Shown in pieces: positions 43,150 to 51,876 of a stretch of 64,000 nt of DNA; the first letter of the stretch is position 1; each line of letters starts with the position of its first letter. The stretch is from contig NZ_JH594596.1 in the NCBI RefSeq assembly GCF_000243215.1, positions 1,051,297 through 1,115,296 on the forward strand, read 5' to 3'. This DNA is from Odoribacter laneus YIT 12061. GTDB taxonomy: Bacteria > Bacteroidota > Bacteroidia > Bacteroidales > Marinifilaceae. The notes under the pieces were generated by a model. The model made no database searches. It was not told the origin of the DNA and saw only the letters and a list, made by a program, of their open reading frames with translations. A program made the position numbers and the translations under genes.

Positions 43150-43337
43150 CTAACAAGCCTTTACGATACGCAATGCGATGTTTCCATCTGTTTCCCCGCC
43201 AACGACGAAGTGTATAAACTATTCTTTAACCAGTTTTGTCCCAACTCTCCTCTTTCTGGGTATGCAGGACGAAGAAACACATCAATAGATGAAGAATCTT
43301 TCACAGCAATGTCATTCGCTGTTTCTGTGAATGCTAT
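43150..43337 (-). pseudogene. Decayed coding remnant between sugar transferase and epimerase genes
   Basis: Immediately after the epimerase stop the same frame stays open for about 50 codons with plausible protein sequence (SSSIDVFLRPAYPERGELGQ). Near 43215 the sensible reading moves to another frame, VVGGETDGNIALRIVKAC, ending at the stop 43150-43152. Together these look like the C-terminus of one lost gene broken by an indel. I cannot name the family. The rest of the gap to 43086 has no gene. Confidence 0.42.
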
Positions 43338-44312
43338 TTACAGATTCTCTTTATACCATTCAATAGCTGCTTCTATGCCACGTTCAAAACTCCAGTCTGG
43401 ATTATATCCGAGAAACTCTTTTGCCTTGCTTATATCAGCATTAGAATGTTTGATGTCACCAGCTCTATCTGGACCGAATTCAGGTTCCCTGTCAATACCT
43501 AATGATTTCGTCAAACCATAATAAATATCAATAAGATATTCACGTCCACCGTAGGCAATATTATATGCCTGCCCTGCAGCAGAAGAAGGAGACAAACAAG
43601 CTTTGAGGTTTGCCTCTATCACATTTTCAATGTATGTGAAATCACGACTTTGCTTGCCATCGCCATTTATACGGCACTTTTCTCCATTCAAAAGTAATTT
43701 GATAAACTTTGGTATTACAGCCGCATATGCGCCATTAGGGTCTTGACGACGGCCAAAAACATTGAAATAACGCATACCGTATGTATCAAGACCATAGTGC
43801 TTTGTATACTGTTTTGCCCATTCTTCGTCGCAACGTTTGGATACGGCATAGGGAGATAGTAGATTACCTTCACGTCCCTCTTTTTTGGGTAGATTTGGCT
43901 CATCACCATATACAGAACTTGAAGATGCATACACAAATTTCTTTACCCCTTTCTGGCGGGCTGCTTCAAGCATATTAAGAGTACCTTGAATATTGTTCAA
44001 AGAATAGAACAATGGCATCTCAATTGATCTTGGTACACTTCCCCATGCAGCTTGATTGAGGACATAATCAACTCCTTCGCATGCTTTCATACATGTATCA
44101 AGGTCTTTGATATCTCCTTTGATAAACTCGTAATTTGGATTATCTATAAATAAATCTACATTTGATTGTTTCCCTGTACTCAGGTCATCTAAACAACGTA
44201 CCTTATAACCTAGGTTAAGAATAGCTTCACATAGATTTGAACCAATAAATCCGGCACCTCCAGTAACTAGGAATAAAGAATCCTTTGGAAATTTTACTTT
44301 TTGATAGCTCAT
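43338..44312 (-). CDS. UDP-N-acetylglucosamine 4-epimerase, WbpP/TviC-like
   Basis: A 324-residue extended SDR. NAD loop VTGGAGFIGSN at about 16-26, catalytic SSSVYG (about 131-136) and Y155/K159 in PYAVSK. The N-terminal extra residues before the loop and the RSIEMPLFYSLNN segment are typical of WbpP/TviC, which epimerise UDP-GlcNAc/GalNAc or their uronates at C4. With the dehydrogenase encoded next (18 bases upstream) it should yield UDP-GalNAcA, the Vi-antigen precursor. Non-acetylated substrates are less likely but possible. Confidence 0.85.
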   Translation of the reverse strand: MSYQKVKFPKDSLFLVTGGAGFIGSNLCEAILNLGYKVRCLDDLSTGKQSNVDLFIDNPNYEFIKGDIKDLDTCMKACEGVDYVLNQAAWGSVPRSIEMPLFYSLNNIQGTLNMLEAARQKGVKKFVYASSSSVYGDEPNLPKKEGREGNLLSPYAVSKRCDEEWAKQYTKHYGLDTYGMRYFNVFGRRQDPNGAYAAVIPKFIKLLLNGEKCRINGDGKQSRDFTYIENVIEANLKACLSPSSAAGQAYNIAYGGREYLIDIYYGLTKSLGIDREPEFGPDRAGDIKHSNADISKAKEFLGYNPDWSFERGIEAAIEWYKENL

Positions 44313-44330
44313 ATTAACTATGTTCTTGAA

Positions 44331-45599
44331 TTATAATCTTCCATCTACAATTTCTCTATTCAGAGTGCATTTAACATCATAAATAACATGATTGTCATTC
44401 AAAAGAGAAATAACATCAAGTCTTTCAAACTCCTTATGAGCTACAGCAGCTATAGCTGCGTCAAATTTCTTAGCAGGTAATTCATTGGTTACCTTAACAC
44501 CATACTCATGTTCTGCAATCGCAGGAGTAGCCCAAGGATCATATATTGTAATCTTGACATTATACTCTTTAAGAGCCTTATAAATATCAATTACCTTTGT
44601 ATTACGAACATCAGGACAATTCTCTTTGAAGGTAAAGCCTAATATGATGATTTCAGAATTGAGGACTTGAATACCTTTCTTAAGCATAAGTTTTATTGCC
44701 TCCGTAGCAACATATTCACCCATTCCATCATTCATACGACGGCCAGCAAGAATAATCTCTGGATTGTAACCATGACGTTGGGCACACTGCGCAAGATAAT
44801 AAGGATCTACGCCAATACAATGTCCCCCTACAAGACCTGGGTTGAATGGCAAGAAGTTCCACTTTGTTGAAGCAGCCTCAAGGACATCCTGAGTATCAAT
44901 ACCTAACTTCGTGAAAATCTTTGATAGTTCATTGACAAAAGCAATATTAATATCACGCTGTGAATTTTCAATAACCTTTGCCGCTTCTGCAACCTTTATT
45001 GTTGGTGCTAGGTGGGTACCGGCTGTAATAACAGATGCGTACACATCATTAACCTTTATACCAATTTCTGGAGTCGAGCCGGAAGTCACCTTCTTAATGT
45101 GTTCAACAGTATGAAGTTTATCGCCCGGGTTGATGCGTTCTGGAGAGTATCCAGCATAGAAGTCAATATTAAACTTTAAACCTGATACTTTCTCTACAAC
45201 CGGTAAGCATTCATTTTCTGTCACTCCCGGGTAAACCGTTGATTCATAAACAACAATATCGCCCTTACTTATTACTTTACCAACTGTTGTACTGGCGCCA
45301 TAAAGCGGAGTAAGATCAGGATTGTTATTCTCATCCACTGGTGTGGGAACAGCAACAACATAGAAGTTGCAGTCACGGATTTCTTCCATATCAGCGGTAC
45401 ACTTGAATCCATTGTTATTGATTGCATCTTGAAGGAGTTCATCGCTTACCTCCAACGTTGCATCGTGACCTGCCATAAGTGCATCGACGCGCTTTTGGTT
45501 CATATCAAAACCAACGGTAGGATACTTAGTTGAGAACAAACGAGCCAAAGGTAATCCAACGTAACCGAGACCGATTACGCAAATCTTAATGTTTTGCAT
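44331..45599 (-). CDS. UDP-N-acetyl-hexosamine 6-dehydrogenase, WbpO/TviB-like
   Basis: A 422-residue nucleotide-sugar dehydrogenase. NAD loop VIGLGYVGLP (about 8-17), catalytic Cys C261 in GGHCIGVDPYYL, and FTFKENCPDVRNTKV in the C-terminal domain. These, and the order of domains, match the WbpO/TviB group that oxidises UDP-GlcNAc or UDP-GalNAc at C6 to the uronic acid. The neighbouring 4-epimerase completes a Vi-like UDP-GalNAcA route. A second, different dehydrogenase (Ugd type) lies at the right edge. Confidence 0.88.
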   Translation of the reverse strand: MQNIKICVIGLGYVGLPLARLFSTKYPTVGFDMNQKRVDALMAGHDATLEVSDELLQDAINNNGFKCTADMEEIRDCNFYVVAVPTPVDENNNPDLTPLYGASTTVGKVISKGDIVVYESTVYPGVTENECLPVVEKVSGLKFNIDFYAGYSPERINPGDKLHTVEHIKKVTSGSTPEIGIKVNDVYASVITAGTHLAPTIKVAEAAKVIENSQRDINIAFVNELSKIFTKLGIDTQDVLEAASTKWNFLPFNPGLVGGHCIGVDPYYLAQCAQRHGYNPEIILAGRRMNDGMGEYVATEAIKLMLKKGIQVLNSEIIILGFTFKENCPDVRNTKVIDIYKALKEYNVKITIYDPWATPAIAEHEYGVKVTNELPAKKFDAAIAAVAHKEFERLDVISLLNDNHVIYDVKCTLNREIVDGRL

Positions 45600-45616
45600 A
45601 TTTTTATATATTTATG

Positions 45617-46633
45617 TTAATTCTTGATTTTTATAAAACATCCCACGATAGAACCTACTCCGTATGAGATATGAAGAGCGAAATACAGTCCCATCATAGC
45701 TAGAATTTTCAGCGGATTGAATGTAAATTTGATTGATGCAATCAGTGCCAAGGAAAAATATAAGGCCAACACAGCTAATTCAAGCCACCAAATTGGGAAG
45801 AAAAAGAAACCAGCAATTGTCGTTAAAAGAATAAAGAGAACAAAGAACAAAGGAACGAGGTGACGAAGAGAAAGACGAGCCTCATTATATCTTACAATTA
45901 TCAAATTCCATTTACCATTTCCATAACCTTGACGTAACATTTTCTTCACTGACGGACGGGAATAGTAGATACTGCTTATTTCCGGATTGAAATAAAATTT
46001 TCCACCAGATTTCTTAATGCGTGTGTGAAGTTCAATATCTTGATTTCTTACCAATGATTCGTTGAAATAGCCAATTTCATCAAACACATTTCGTTTATAT
46101 AGTCCGTATACAGCCGTATCAGCATAACAAGCTGTATTTGATACACGAAAACTTGAATTCCCGACCCCAAACGATGAAGAAAGAATGTTACTTACTATCT
46201 TATTCTCATCTCCCAAAGATTTTGTTGTAAGTTTTCCTCCAACACATACCGCATCAACTTTCAGCATAGTTTCAACGCTATTACTAATGAAGTCAAGAGC
46301 GGCTTCTCCATGTGCATCGATACGTACCACGTATTCTCCTTTTGATGCCTTAATTCCGATATTCCATCCCGCGGCAAGTATCTTTTGGGGGTTGTTTATA
46401 AATGTGCATTCTGGTACTTCACGACCCTCTATCTTGATTTTTTCAATCACATCTTTAGCTCTTTGAACCGTATCGTCCGTAGACTCCCCATCCACTATCA
46501 ATATCTCATATCTTGATGTGGGATAATCTTGATTCAAATAACTTAAAAGAGCTTTCTCAATATATGCGCCTTCATTTCTTGTAACTAGAATGGCAGATAT
46601 AAAAGGTTTTTCTAATGTTTTTGATTTCGTCAT
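45617..46633 (-). CDS. Family 2 glycosyltransferase with C-terminal membrane helices
   Basis: A 338-residue GT-A enzyme. ILVTRNEGAYIEKAL opens the nucleotide-binding half, DGESTDDT gives the first acidic site and VRIDAHGE the metal-binding DxD-like motif; RNQDIELHTRIKKSGG is the catalytic ED region. Two to three hydrophobic helices follow (about 260-330). The plan resembles ExoA-like transferases that act at the membrane. Donor sugar unknown. It is 11 bases after the beta-propeller gene. Confidence 0.82.
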   Translation of the reverse strand: MTKSKTLEKPFISAILVTRNEGAYIEKALLSYLNQDYPTSRYEILIVDGESTDDTVQRAKDVIEKIKIEGREVPECTFINNPQKILAAGWNIGIKASKGEYVVRIDAHGEAALDFISNSVETMLKVDAVCVGGKLTTKSLGDENKIVSNILSSSFGVGNSSFRVSNTACYADTAVYGLYKRNVFDEIGYFNESLVRNQDIELHTRIKKSGGKFYFNPEISSIYYSRPSVKKMLRQGYGNGKWNLIIVRYNEARLSLRHLVPLFFVLFILLTTIAGFFFFPIWWLELAVLALYFSLALIASIKFTFNPLKILAMMGLYFALHISYGVGSIVGCFIKIKN

Positions 46634-46644
46634 ATCGTTATGCT

Positions 46645-47901
46645 CTAAATCGTTATAACATATAGCCCTCTTCGCCCTTCAAATACGGAATCGAAACAGA
46701 CTTTTTTCCCATCACGACTCCATCGAGGATGTAAGTCACATCGAGTATCATTGTCATATTTGAAAGGAGCAAACACTCTTGCTATCACTTTCATATCCTT
46801 TGCATCAGGGTCTGTGTCGCGTAAAAGTTTTATGTCTGCCACCCTAGCACGATTGGGATAAGAGTCAATGACTACAAGAGAATTATCTGAAGGGCAATAG
46901 CTTGGATGGCCGTCATTACTTAGTTGCTTCCATAAATGCTGATATTTTTGCGTTTTATCTCTCATCAGAAAATATCCATTCCCTGCATCTTTCTTCCTCT
47001 CAAACGCAATTATCTCCTCGTCATTTTTCCAGAAACAATGACTCACCATATCATCATCACTTAAAACATACATATCTGTCCCATCTACATTACAAGTTAT
47101 CAGACGCGTATATTTGCGTTGTCCGCAGAACCAACGATAGAGTACCATGAAACGCTTGCCATTTGGTGATAGCATTAGGTGATTAACCTTATGTACTGAA
47201 CCAGGTTCTTTCATCTCTTCACGAGGTTCAAAGTGTGCAAAATTTTTATAAGTTAGTAGCGGTTCAACCTTTCTCGATTCTATATCAATTCTCCAAATGG
47301 CTGTTGAATTTGGGAGAGCTTCTCCTTTTGTGGCTTCATGCAATGCGGCATATCCATACCCTAATCTGAGAGAATGTAAACGGGAAAAATCAAGAGATAA
47401 AGCCGTTTTGCCGTCTGTCGACACTGTATAAATCGGGAATGGAAGCACAATTTCTTCTTTTGTTTCAATATTCAGGATAACTGAACAGTACTTCCCTTCA
47501 CGTAAATCGTTATAAAGAATTTTATCTTTGAAATCCGGCCCTAACCACTGTGCCATACAACCTTGCTGAACATTCCAAGTATGTGTCGTTGCCACAATGC
47601 GATGTGTCCCGGCTTCTGTGTCTATCACTAATATTTCTGCTTCAGTAAAGGGATCCGGTTCACTCCATGTGTCTTTTGCTTTCATGCAAAGCATATATCT
47701 TCCTGTAATATCCCAAGGTGATTTATCATAGTAGCCAAAAAAGTATTCTCCATCTGCCTCAGGCGATACCCTGATAATATTCCCCTCACTTTTGACTTTT
47801 GGAGATATCGCATACATAGCAAGTTGGTAAGTACGCTTAACAACCTTTTTAATTATTGGATATTTATTTAATTGATAATTGATTTTTTGTTCTATACTCA
47901 T
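46645..47901 (-). CDS. Predicted beta-propeller protein in polysaccharide locus
   Basis: A 418-residue soluble protein with no signal peptide. From about residue 40 on it has repeated strands with Asp-rich turns, such as GEYFFGYYDKSPWD, MLSPNGKRFMVLYRW, MRDKTQKYQHLW and HPRWSRDGKKVCFDS, the last like TolB/WD40 repeats. A seven-bladed propeller of this size may be a lyase, peptidase partner or a scaffold. Proteins with FGYYDKSPWD turn up in capsule clusters and are sometimes labelled glycosyl transferase without evidence. I see no GT or lyase catalytic motif I can name. It lies between two glycosyltransferase genes in the operon. Confidence 0.65.
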   Translation of the reverse strand: MSIEQKINYQLNKYPIIKKVVKRTYQLAMYAISPKVKSEGNIIRVSPEADGEYFFGYYDKSPWDITGRYMLCMKAKDTWSEPDPFTEAEILVIDTEAGTHRIVATTHTWNVQQGCMAQWLGPDFKDKILYNDLREGKYCSVILNIETKEEIVLPFPIYTVSTDGKTALSLDFSRLHSLRLGYGYAALHEATKGEALPNSTAIWRIDIESRKVEPLLTYKNFAHFEPREEMKEPGSVHKVNHLMLSPNGKRFMVLYRWFCGQRKYTRLITCNVDGTDMYVLSDDDMVSHCFWKNDEEIIAFERKKDAGNGYFLMRDKTQKYQHLWKQLSNDGHPSYCPSDNSLVVIDSYPNRARVADIKLLRDTDPDAKDMKVIARVFAPFKYDNDTRCDLHPRWSRDGKKVCFDSVFEGRRGLYVITI

Positions 47902-47915
47902 GACATTGGGATTTA

Positions 47916-48893
47916 TTATTTGTCAACCAATCTTGAATGCAAATAAGTAAGGGTTTTCAGCATCAGAATAAATCTAAATCTCGCACATTGAAGATACACG
48001 AACTTAGCTCTTCCTATTGAATGCAGAATATTACATTTCCACCACTCTGGGTACTTGTTTTCATATTTTTTTAAGTAATCTAAAATATATCGTCTTGATT
48101 TACCAGCCTTCAATATCATGAGTAACCCACCATATAATAAGTCTGTTACTGATTTCTCTTTTATCTCTTGTGGATATTTTAACGCTAAGTGTTCTTCAAT
48201 GATTGCAAACGCCTTCACCATATCCGATTCATCCATTTTCTTGTTGTTCGAAAGAGAAGTAGGACGTTGATAGTAATAATACAATGGAATATTTAAATAG
48301 TACACTGTTTTACATGCTTCTATTGCACGACAAACGAAAGCGACATCCTCACAACGCCTTAATTCAGGGAAGCGGATTTGTTCTCGACGACAGTCAGAAA
48401 GTTTGTAAAACTTTCCGACTGTATGGTTTCTTGCAAAAACCATACAGTCGGAGAGGGAAATTATTCCACCCTTTCCTTTATACATAGAGTGAGATACACT
48501 TTGGCTTGTTTCAGACTTTATGTAATAGTCATAAATAACACAATTAATATCAGGATTATCTGCTAAGACTTTGTCTATTTGTTCCAGCCATGTTACCTCT
48601 ACCCAATCATCATTGTCAATGAATGTGATAAAATCACCGGTGGCCTTATCCATACCGATATTGCGTGCATTTCCCGGACCAGAATTCTGCTCACTTTGGT
48701 ATACTCGGATATTCATTTCGGAAGCTTTTGCATAATTTTGTAATTGCAGATATGAATCATCTTTGGAACAATCATCCACGATGATAACCTCGAAATCTTT
48801 CATTGTTTGCGCTTCTAAACTCTCGAAGTAGTTTTTCATAAGCGCAAAACCATTATAATTTGGAGTGATTATTGAATATTTTGGCATAATCAT
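47916..48893 (-). CDS. Family 2 glycosyltransferase
   Basis: A 325-residue GT-A transferase. Opening segment SIITPNYNGFALMKNYF, acidic VDDCSKDDS, and FIDNDDWV, the metal-binding DxD equivalent; ELRRCEDVAF is the catalytic ED. No membrane helix. The ATG at 48893 directly abuts the stop of the acetyltransferase remnant; a second ATG two codons later is also possible. Its coding sequence contains an exact 16-base palindrome at 48414-48452. The donor is unknown. Confidence 0.85.
   Translation of the reverse strand: MIMPKYSIITPNYNGFALMKNYFESLEAQTMKDFEVIIVDDCSKDDSYLQLQNYAKASEMNIRVYQSEQNSGPGNARNIGMDKATGDFITFIDNDDWVEVTWLEQIDKVLADNPDINCVIYDYYIKSETSQSVSHSMYKGKGGIISLSDCMVFARNHTVGKFYKLSDCRREQIRFPELRRCEDVAFVCRAIEACKTVYYLNIPLYYYYQRPTSLSNNKKMDESDMVKAFAIIEEHLALKYPQEIKEKSVTDLLYGGLLMILKAGKSRRYILDYLKKYENKYPEWWKCNILHSIGRAKFVYLQCARFRFILMLKTLTYLHSRLVDK
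48391..48452. repeat. Triple-arm palindrome inside the GT2 gene
   Basis: CAGTCAGAAAGTTT (48391-48404) is a 13-of-14 inverse copy of AAACTTTCCGACTG (48408-48421). The overlapping TCCGACTGTATGGTTT (48414-48429) is a perfect 16-base inverse copy of AAACCATACAGTCGGA (48437-48452). The middle arm can therefore pair with either side, allowing two alternative hairpins. It lies within coding sequence that otherwise looks normal. Confidence 0.6.
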
Positions 48894-49403
48894 TTATTTT
48901 GCATCTATACCTATTTTGTTAATTTTAATGACTTTCCCAGGAATTCTTACGCACACCCCACCCCGAGGCACGTCACTGATTACAACGCAGTTAGCACCTA
49001 TTTGGGCATAATCCCCTATAGTTACATTATTAAGAATCACAGCCCCGTCCCTATTCTAACAAAATCCCCAATATGAGTTATTTTCCTTTTATCGCTTTCT
49101 GCAATAGTTACATTATGATAGACATATACATTCCTACCAATTTTCACATTACGGGCAATGATAATATTATTCAATCGATGAGGAAGAAATAGCTTTCCAT
49201 TAAATATGGCACATGAGAGAATTCTTTGTGCCTAAACCCAATCCTGTGGAAGCATTCATCTTCGCCTCCACCCGATGCAGATAAAACAAGAAGTATTTTG
49301 AAAGTAAATTTTGGTGCGTCTGACAATAAATTCGTCTTTGCCAATATTTTTCTTCATTCCATCCACTTAGTAATGTATTTACAATATTCCTTATAATACA
49401 CAT
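48894..49403 (-). pseudogene. Serine-acetyltransferase-family O-acetyltransferase, two frameshifts
   Basis: Reading in three frames gives one continuous left-handed beta-helix acetyltransferase of about 170 residues. Frame one starts at ATG 49403 (CIIRNIVNTLLSGWNEEKYW) and stops at 49200-49202. The sequence resumes one frame over with FNGKLFLPHRLNN and VKIGRNVYVYHNVTIAE, stops at 49037-49039, and resumes again with AVILNNVTIGDYAQIGANCV to a stop at 48894-48896. Each break is explained by one missing base in a short T-run (near 49200) and a C-run (49043-49046, G-run on the coding strand). It would have O-acetylated a sugar, as WcaB-like enzymes do. A sequencing error is the alternative. Confidence 0.75.
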
Positions 49404-49409
49404 ACCTTT

Positions 49410-50495
49410 TCACAAACTAAGTTCTTTTCTAATATAATTTTCCCACATATCCATTACAACTTTCTCAGAATGAGTGCGGCAAATCTCTTTGCCTCTTAAT
49501 GCAATAGACTCCAACTCTTTCGGATGAGAAAGCATATATTCAAGTTTTTCCGCCATCTCTTCTGCATCGAAAGTTTTTAATAGAAAGCCATTTTCACCAT
49601 CATTTATCAGTTCTGCGGCACCACCTGGTGAACAATTTGTAGAGAGGCATGGAATGCCAAGTGCCATTGCTTCCATCAATACATTAGGCATCCCCTCATA
49701 TAAGGAAGAGAGGACAAAAACGGAACTATCTTTTATAGCCTCTAATATTTGTTTTATTGGTTCATGCAAAAAAATATGCTCATTCATGTCAAGGTTGGTA
49801 ATCAACTCAGATAGTTCCTTTTTTAAATCTCCTGTTCCATAAATCATGAGTTTCACTTCTGGGAACTTTGGTGCAACAAGAGCAAACGCTCTTATCAATA
49901 AATCGAAATGCTTTTGAGGATGCAATCGCCCTACACCGACTACTATGCGATTGCGATTTTGAGAAATCGGATAATCATTATATTTTACATACACAGGATT
50001 TGGTATCACTATACTCTTTCTTTGGATATTTTCGGGAAAATAAGATTGCGCTCCACGTGTTTGAAAAATAAAACCATCCATTTTTGGAAAAAAATATTTA
50101 CGCATAACACTATATATGCCCTTGTATTCTGCATCACTAGGATCTCCTCTTTCAGAGAAATAGTTTTTAAATTTATATTTAGAAGTCAGTAATTGACAGA
50201 TAACAGCTAATTGAAACCAAAAAGAAATGGCCATTTTTGTTTTATTCTCCTTTAGCAAAATTTTAGCCTTTCTATATCGTTCTATCATTCTGCCAATGGA
50301 ATTTCTTGCTTCAATTTTGATAAAGTATACATCTATACGCTTATCAATTTCAAAAGGTGTTTTATATTCGTCGAAAGTAACTAATGCTACCTTAAACCTA
50401 CGCTCACACATTGCGTTAGCGACTTTAATCATCGACTTCTCTGCACCACCAAAACCATGAAGATGGCCGAGAAACATCACATCATAATTATTCAT
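49410..50495 (-). CDS. Family 4 glycosyltransferase
   Basis: A 361-residue GT-B retaining transferase. HLHGFGGAEKSMIKVAN binds the phosphate in the N-domain, VVGVGRLHPQKHFDLLIRAF opens the C-domain, and SSLYEGMPNVLMEAMALGIP carries the EX7E donor motif. Domain length is normal. Donor and acceptor unknown. It lies six bases upstream of the broken acetyltransferase gene. Confidence 0.86.
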   Translation of the reverse strand: MNNYDVMFLGHLHGFGGAEKSMIKVANAMCERRFKVALVTFDEYKTPFEIDKRIDVYFIKIEARNSIGRMIERYRKAKILLKENKTKMAISFWFQLAVICQLLTSKYKFKNYFSERGDPSDAEYKGIYSVMRKYFFPKMDGFIFQTRGAQSYFPENIQRKSIVIPNPVYVKYNDYPISQNRNRIVVGVGRLHPQKHFDLLIRAFALVAPKFPEVKLMIYGTGDLKKELSELITNLDMNEHIFLHEPIKQILEAIKDSSVFVLSSLYEGMPNVLMEAMALGIPCLSTNCSPGGAAELINDGENGFLLKTFDAEEMAEKLEYMLSHPKELESIALRGKEICRTHSEKVVMDMWENYIRKELSL

Positions 50496-50499
50496 ATAA

Positions 50500-50697
50500 T
50501 CAGTAGTTACTTAATTTTGAATTAATTTTCTGAAGAATTGAAGCAAGGAGAATATGCACATAATATGCAATAGATAATCCAATATACAATATCATAAGAT
50601 ATGATATATAGTTACTATAAGCGAAGAGTGTCTTCTCGGGAAATATGCAGATAGCACTATAATGTAAGCCAATCTCATTAATCTGAACGATATTTAC
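50500..50697 (-). pseudogene. Remnant of a membrane protein C-terminus
   Basis: A 65-codon frame between stops has no start of its own. It reads NEIGLHYSAICIFPEKTLF, then a hydrophobic helix ISYLMILYIGLSIAYYVHIL and a short basic tail. This looks like the last transmembrane helix of an acyltransferase, flippase or polymerase whose front part was lost. It fills the 240-base gap between two GT4 genes. Confidence 0.4.
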
Positions 50698-50736
50698 TTA
50701 ACAACCCTAACTTCAATGATACGTTCATGCGATTAT

Positions 50737-51873
50737 TTATCGTTTTACAATATTTGCCAATTTTTGGGATTCAATAAGGTAATTAAAATTTTTAGCGACC
50801 AACTCTTTGCCTCTTGCAGCTATTACTATTGATTCTGTTGGATGCTCCATGACCCAAATTAATTTTTGAGCAAAATTTTTAGGGTCATTAGGTCGTGCAA
50901 TCAGTGAATCCTTCATATTAGTTAAGAATAACGGTATATCCCCAACGGCTGTCACCACTGTAGGAGCACCAGATAATAAATATTCACCTAGTTTGCCTGG
51001 AAATCCATTTTGAGCTTGCACGTTATTCGGACGGGCTAATGCAACAGCAACAGAGTTAACCAGCATCTGAGGCATATCTTCAGCTGCAATGACACCTGTA
51101 AATACAACAGCATCGCTGACATTTAAATCTTCCGCTAATTTCTTATTACCAAACTCCTCCATAATTGTTGGTATTTGTCCCATGATGTAAAGTTTAAGAT
51201 AAGGAAACTTTTGATGCACCATAGCAAATGCTTCAATCAAGTCATCAACGCCATCTTTACTATTTGAGGCTGTCCCGCAATACGCTATATAGGGTTCAAC
51301 TTGGGGATTTTTCTTTATACCATCAAATCGTGAGGAATCTACAATCATATTAATGATATGAACACGATCTTGAGGAATGCCATTTTCTACAAAATATTTT
51401 CTCAATGATGTTGAAACGGTAATTATACCATTTACTTTCTTGCAATCCTGTAAGTAGGTTTTGACTGATGGTCGATAGATGTTTGAGCCCAAGGGATATG
51501 CGGTAGGATGTTCTGTCTTTTCCAAATACACTTTTACCTCTCTTATTTTAACTAAAAAATGGAGAACATCGGCCATATTATAAAGATAGACTGTGTCGCC
51601 CTTTTTTAATTTAAGCAGGAAGCGAATAACGTAAAAAATGTAAAAGAGAAGTTTAATTCCCTTAACATTTATATAAAAAGGGCTATCCCAACAATACTCT
51701 ATTTGAATATTATCAAGTTTTTGTTCTATCCTGTGACGATTTTTATCAGTAAGAAAAAAAATTACATGAGTATTTATCCCTTGTTCCGACAATCCTCGCA
51801 GATAAGCTAATGCTCTATTTGAAGCAGCGGTATTAGCTAAAAAAGAGACATTCAAAAAATAAAATTTTGCCAT
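50737..51873 (-). CDS. Family 4-like glycosyltransferase
   Basis: A 378-residue GT-B transferase. The N-domain is less typical (NVSFLANTAASNRALAYLRGL) and has a hydrophobic patch near 75-90 (LLFYIFYVIRFLL) that could lie on the membrane. The C-domain begins IAYCGTASNSKDGVDDLIEAF and includes ARPNNVQAQNGFPGKLGEYLLSG in the donor-binding position, where the first acid of the EX7E motif is replaced by Gln or Asn and E remains in KLGEYL. Donor unknown. Confidence 0.82.
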   Translation of the reverse strand: MAKFYFLNVSFLANTAASNRALAYLRGLSEQGINTHVIFFLTDKNRHRIEQKLDNIQIEYCWDSPFYINVKGIKLLFYIFYVIRFLLKLKKGDTVYLYNMADVLHFLVKIREVKVYLEKTEHPTAYPLGSNIYRPSVKTYLQDCKKVNGIITVSTSLRKYFVENGIPQDRVHIINMIVDSSRFDGIKKNPQVEPYIAYCGTASNSKDGVDDLIEAFAMVHQKFPYLKLYIMGQIPTIMEEFGNKKLAEDLNVSDAVVFTGVIAAEDMPQMLVNSVAVALARPNNVQAQNGFPGKLGEYLLSGAPTVVTAVGDIPLFLTNMKDSLIARPNDPKNFAQKLIWVMEHPTESIVIAARGKELVAKNFNYLIESQKLANIVKR

Positions 51874-51876
51874 ATG

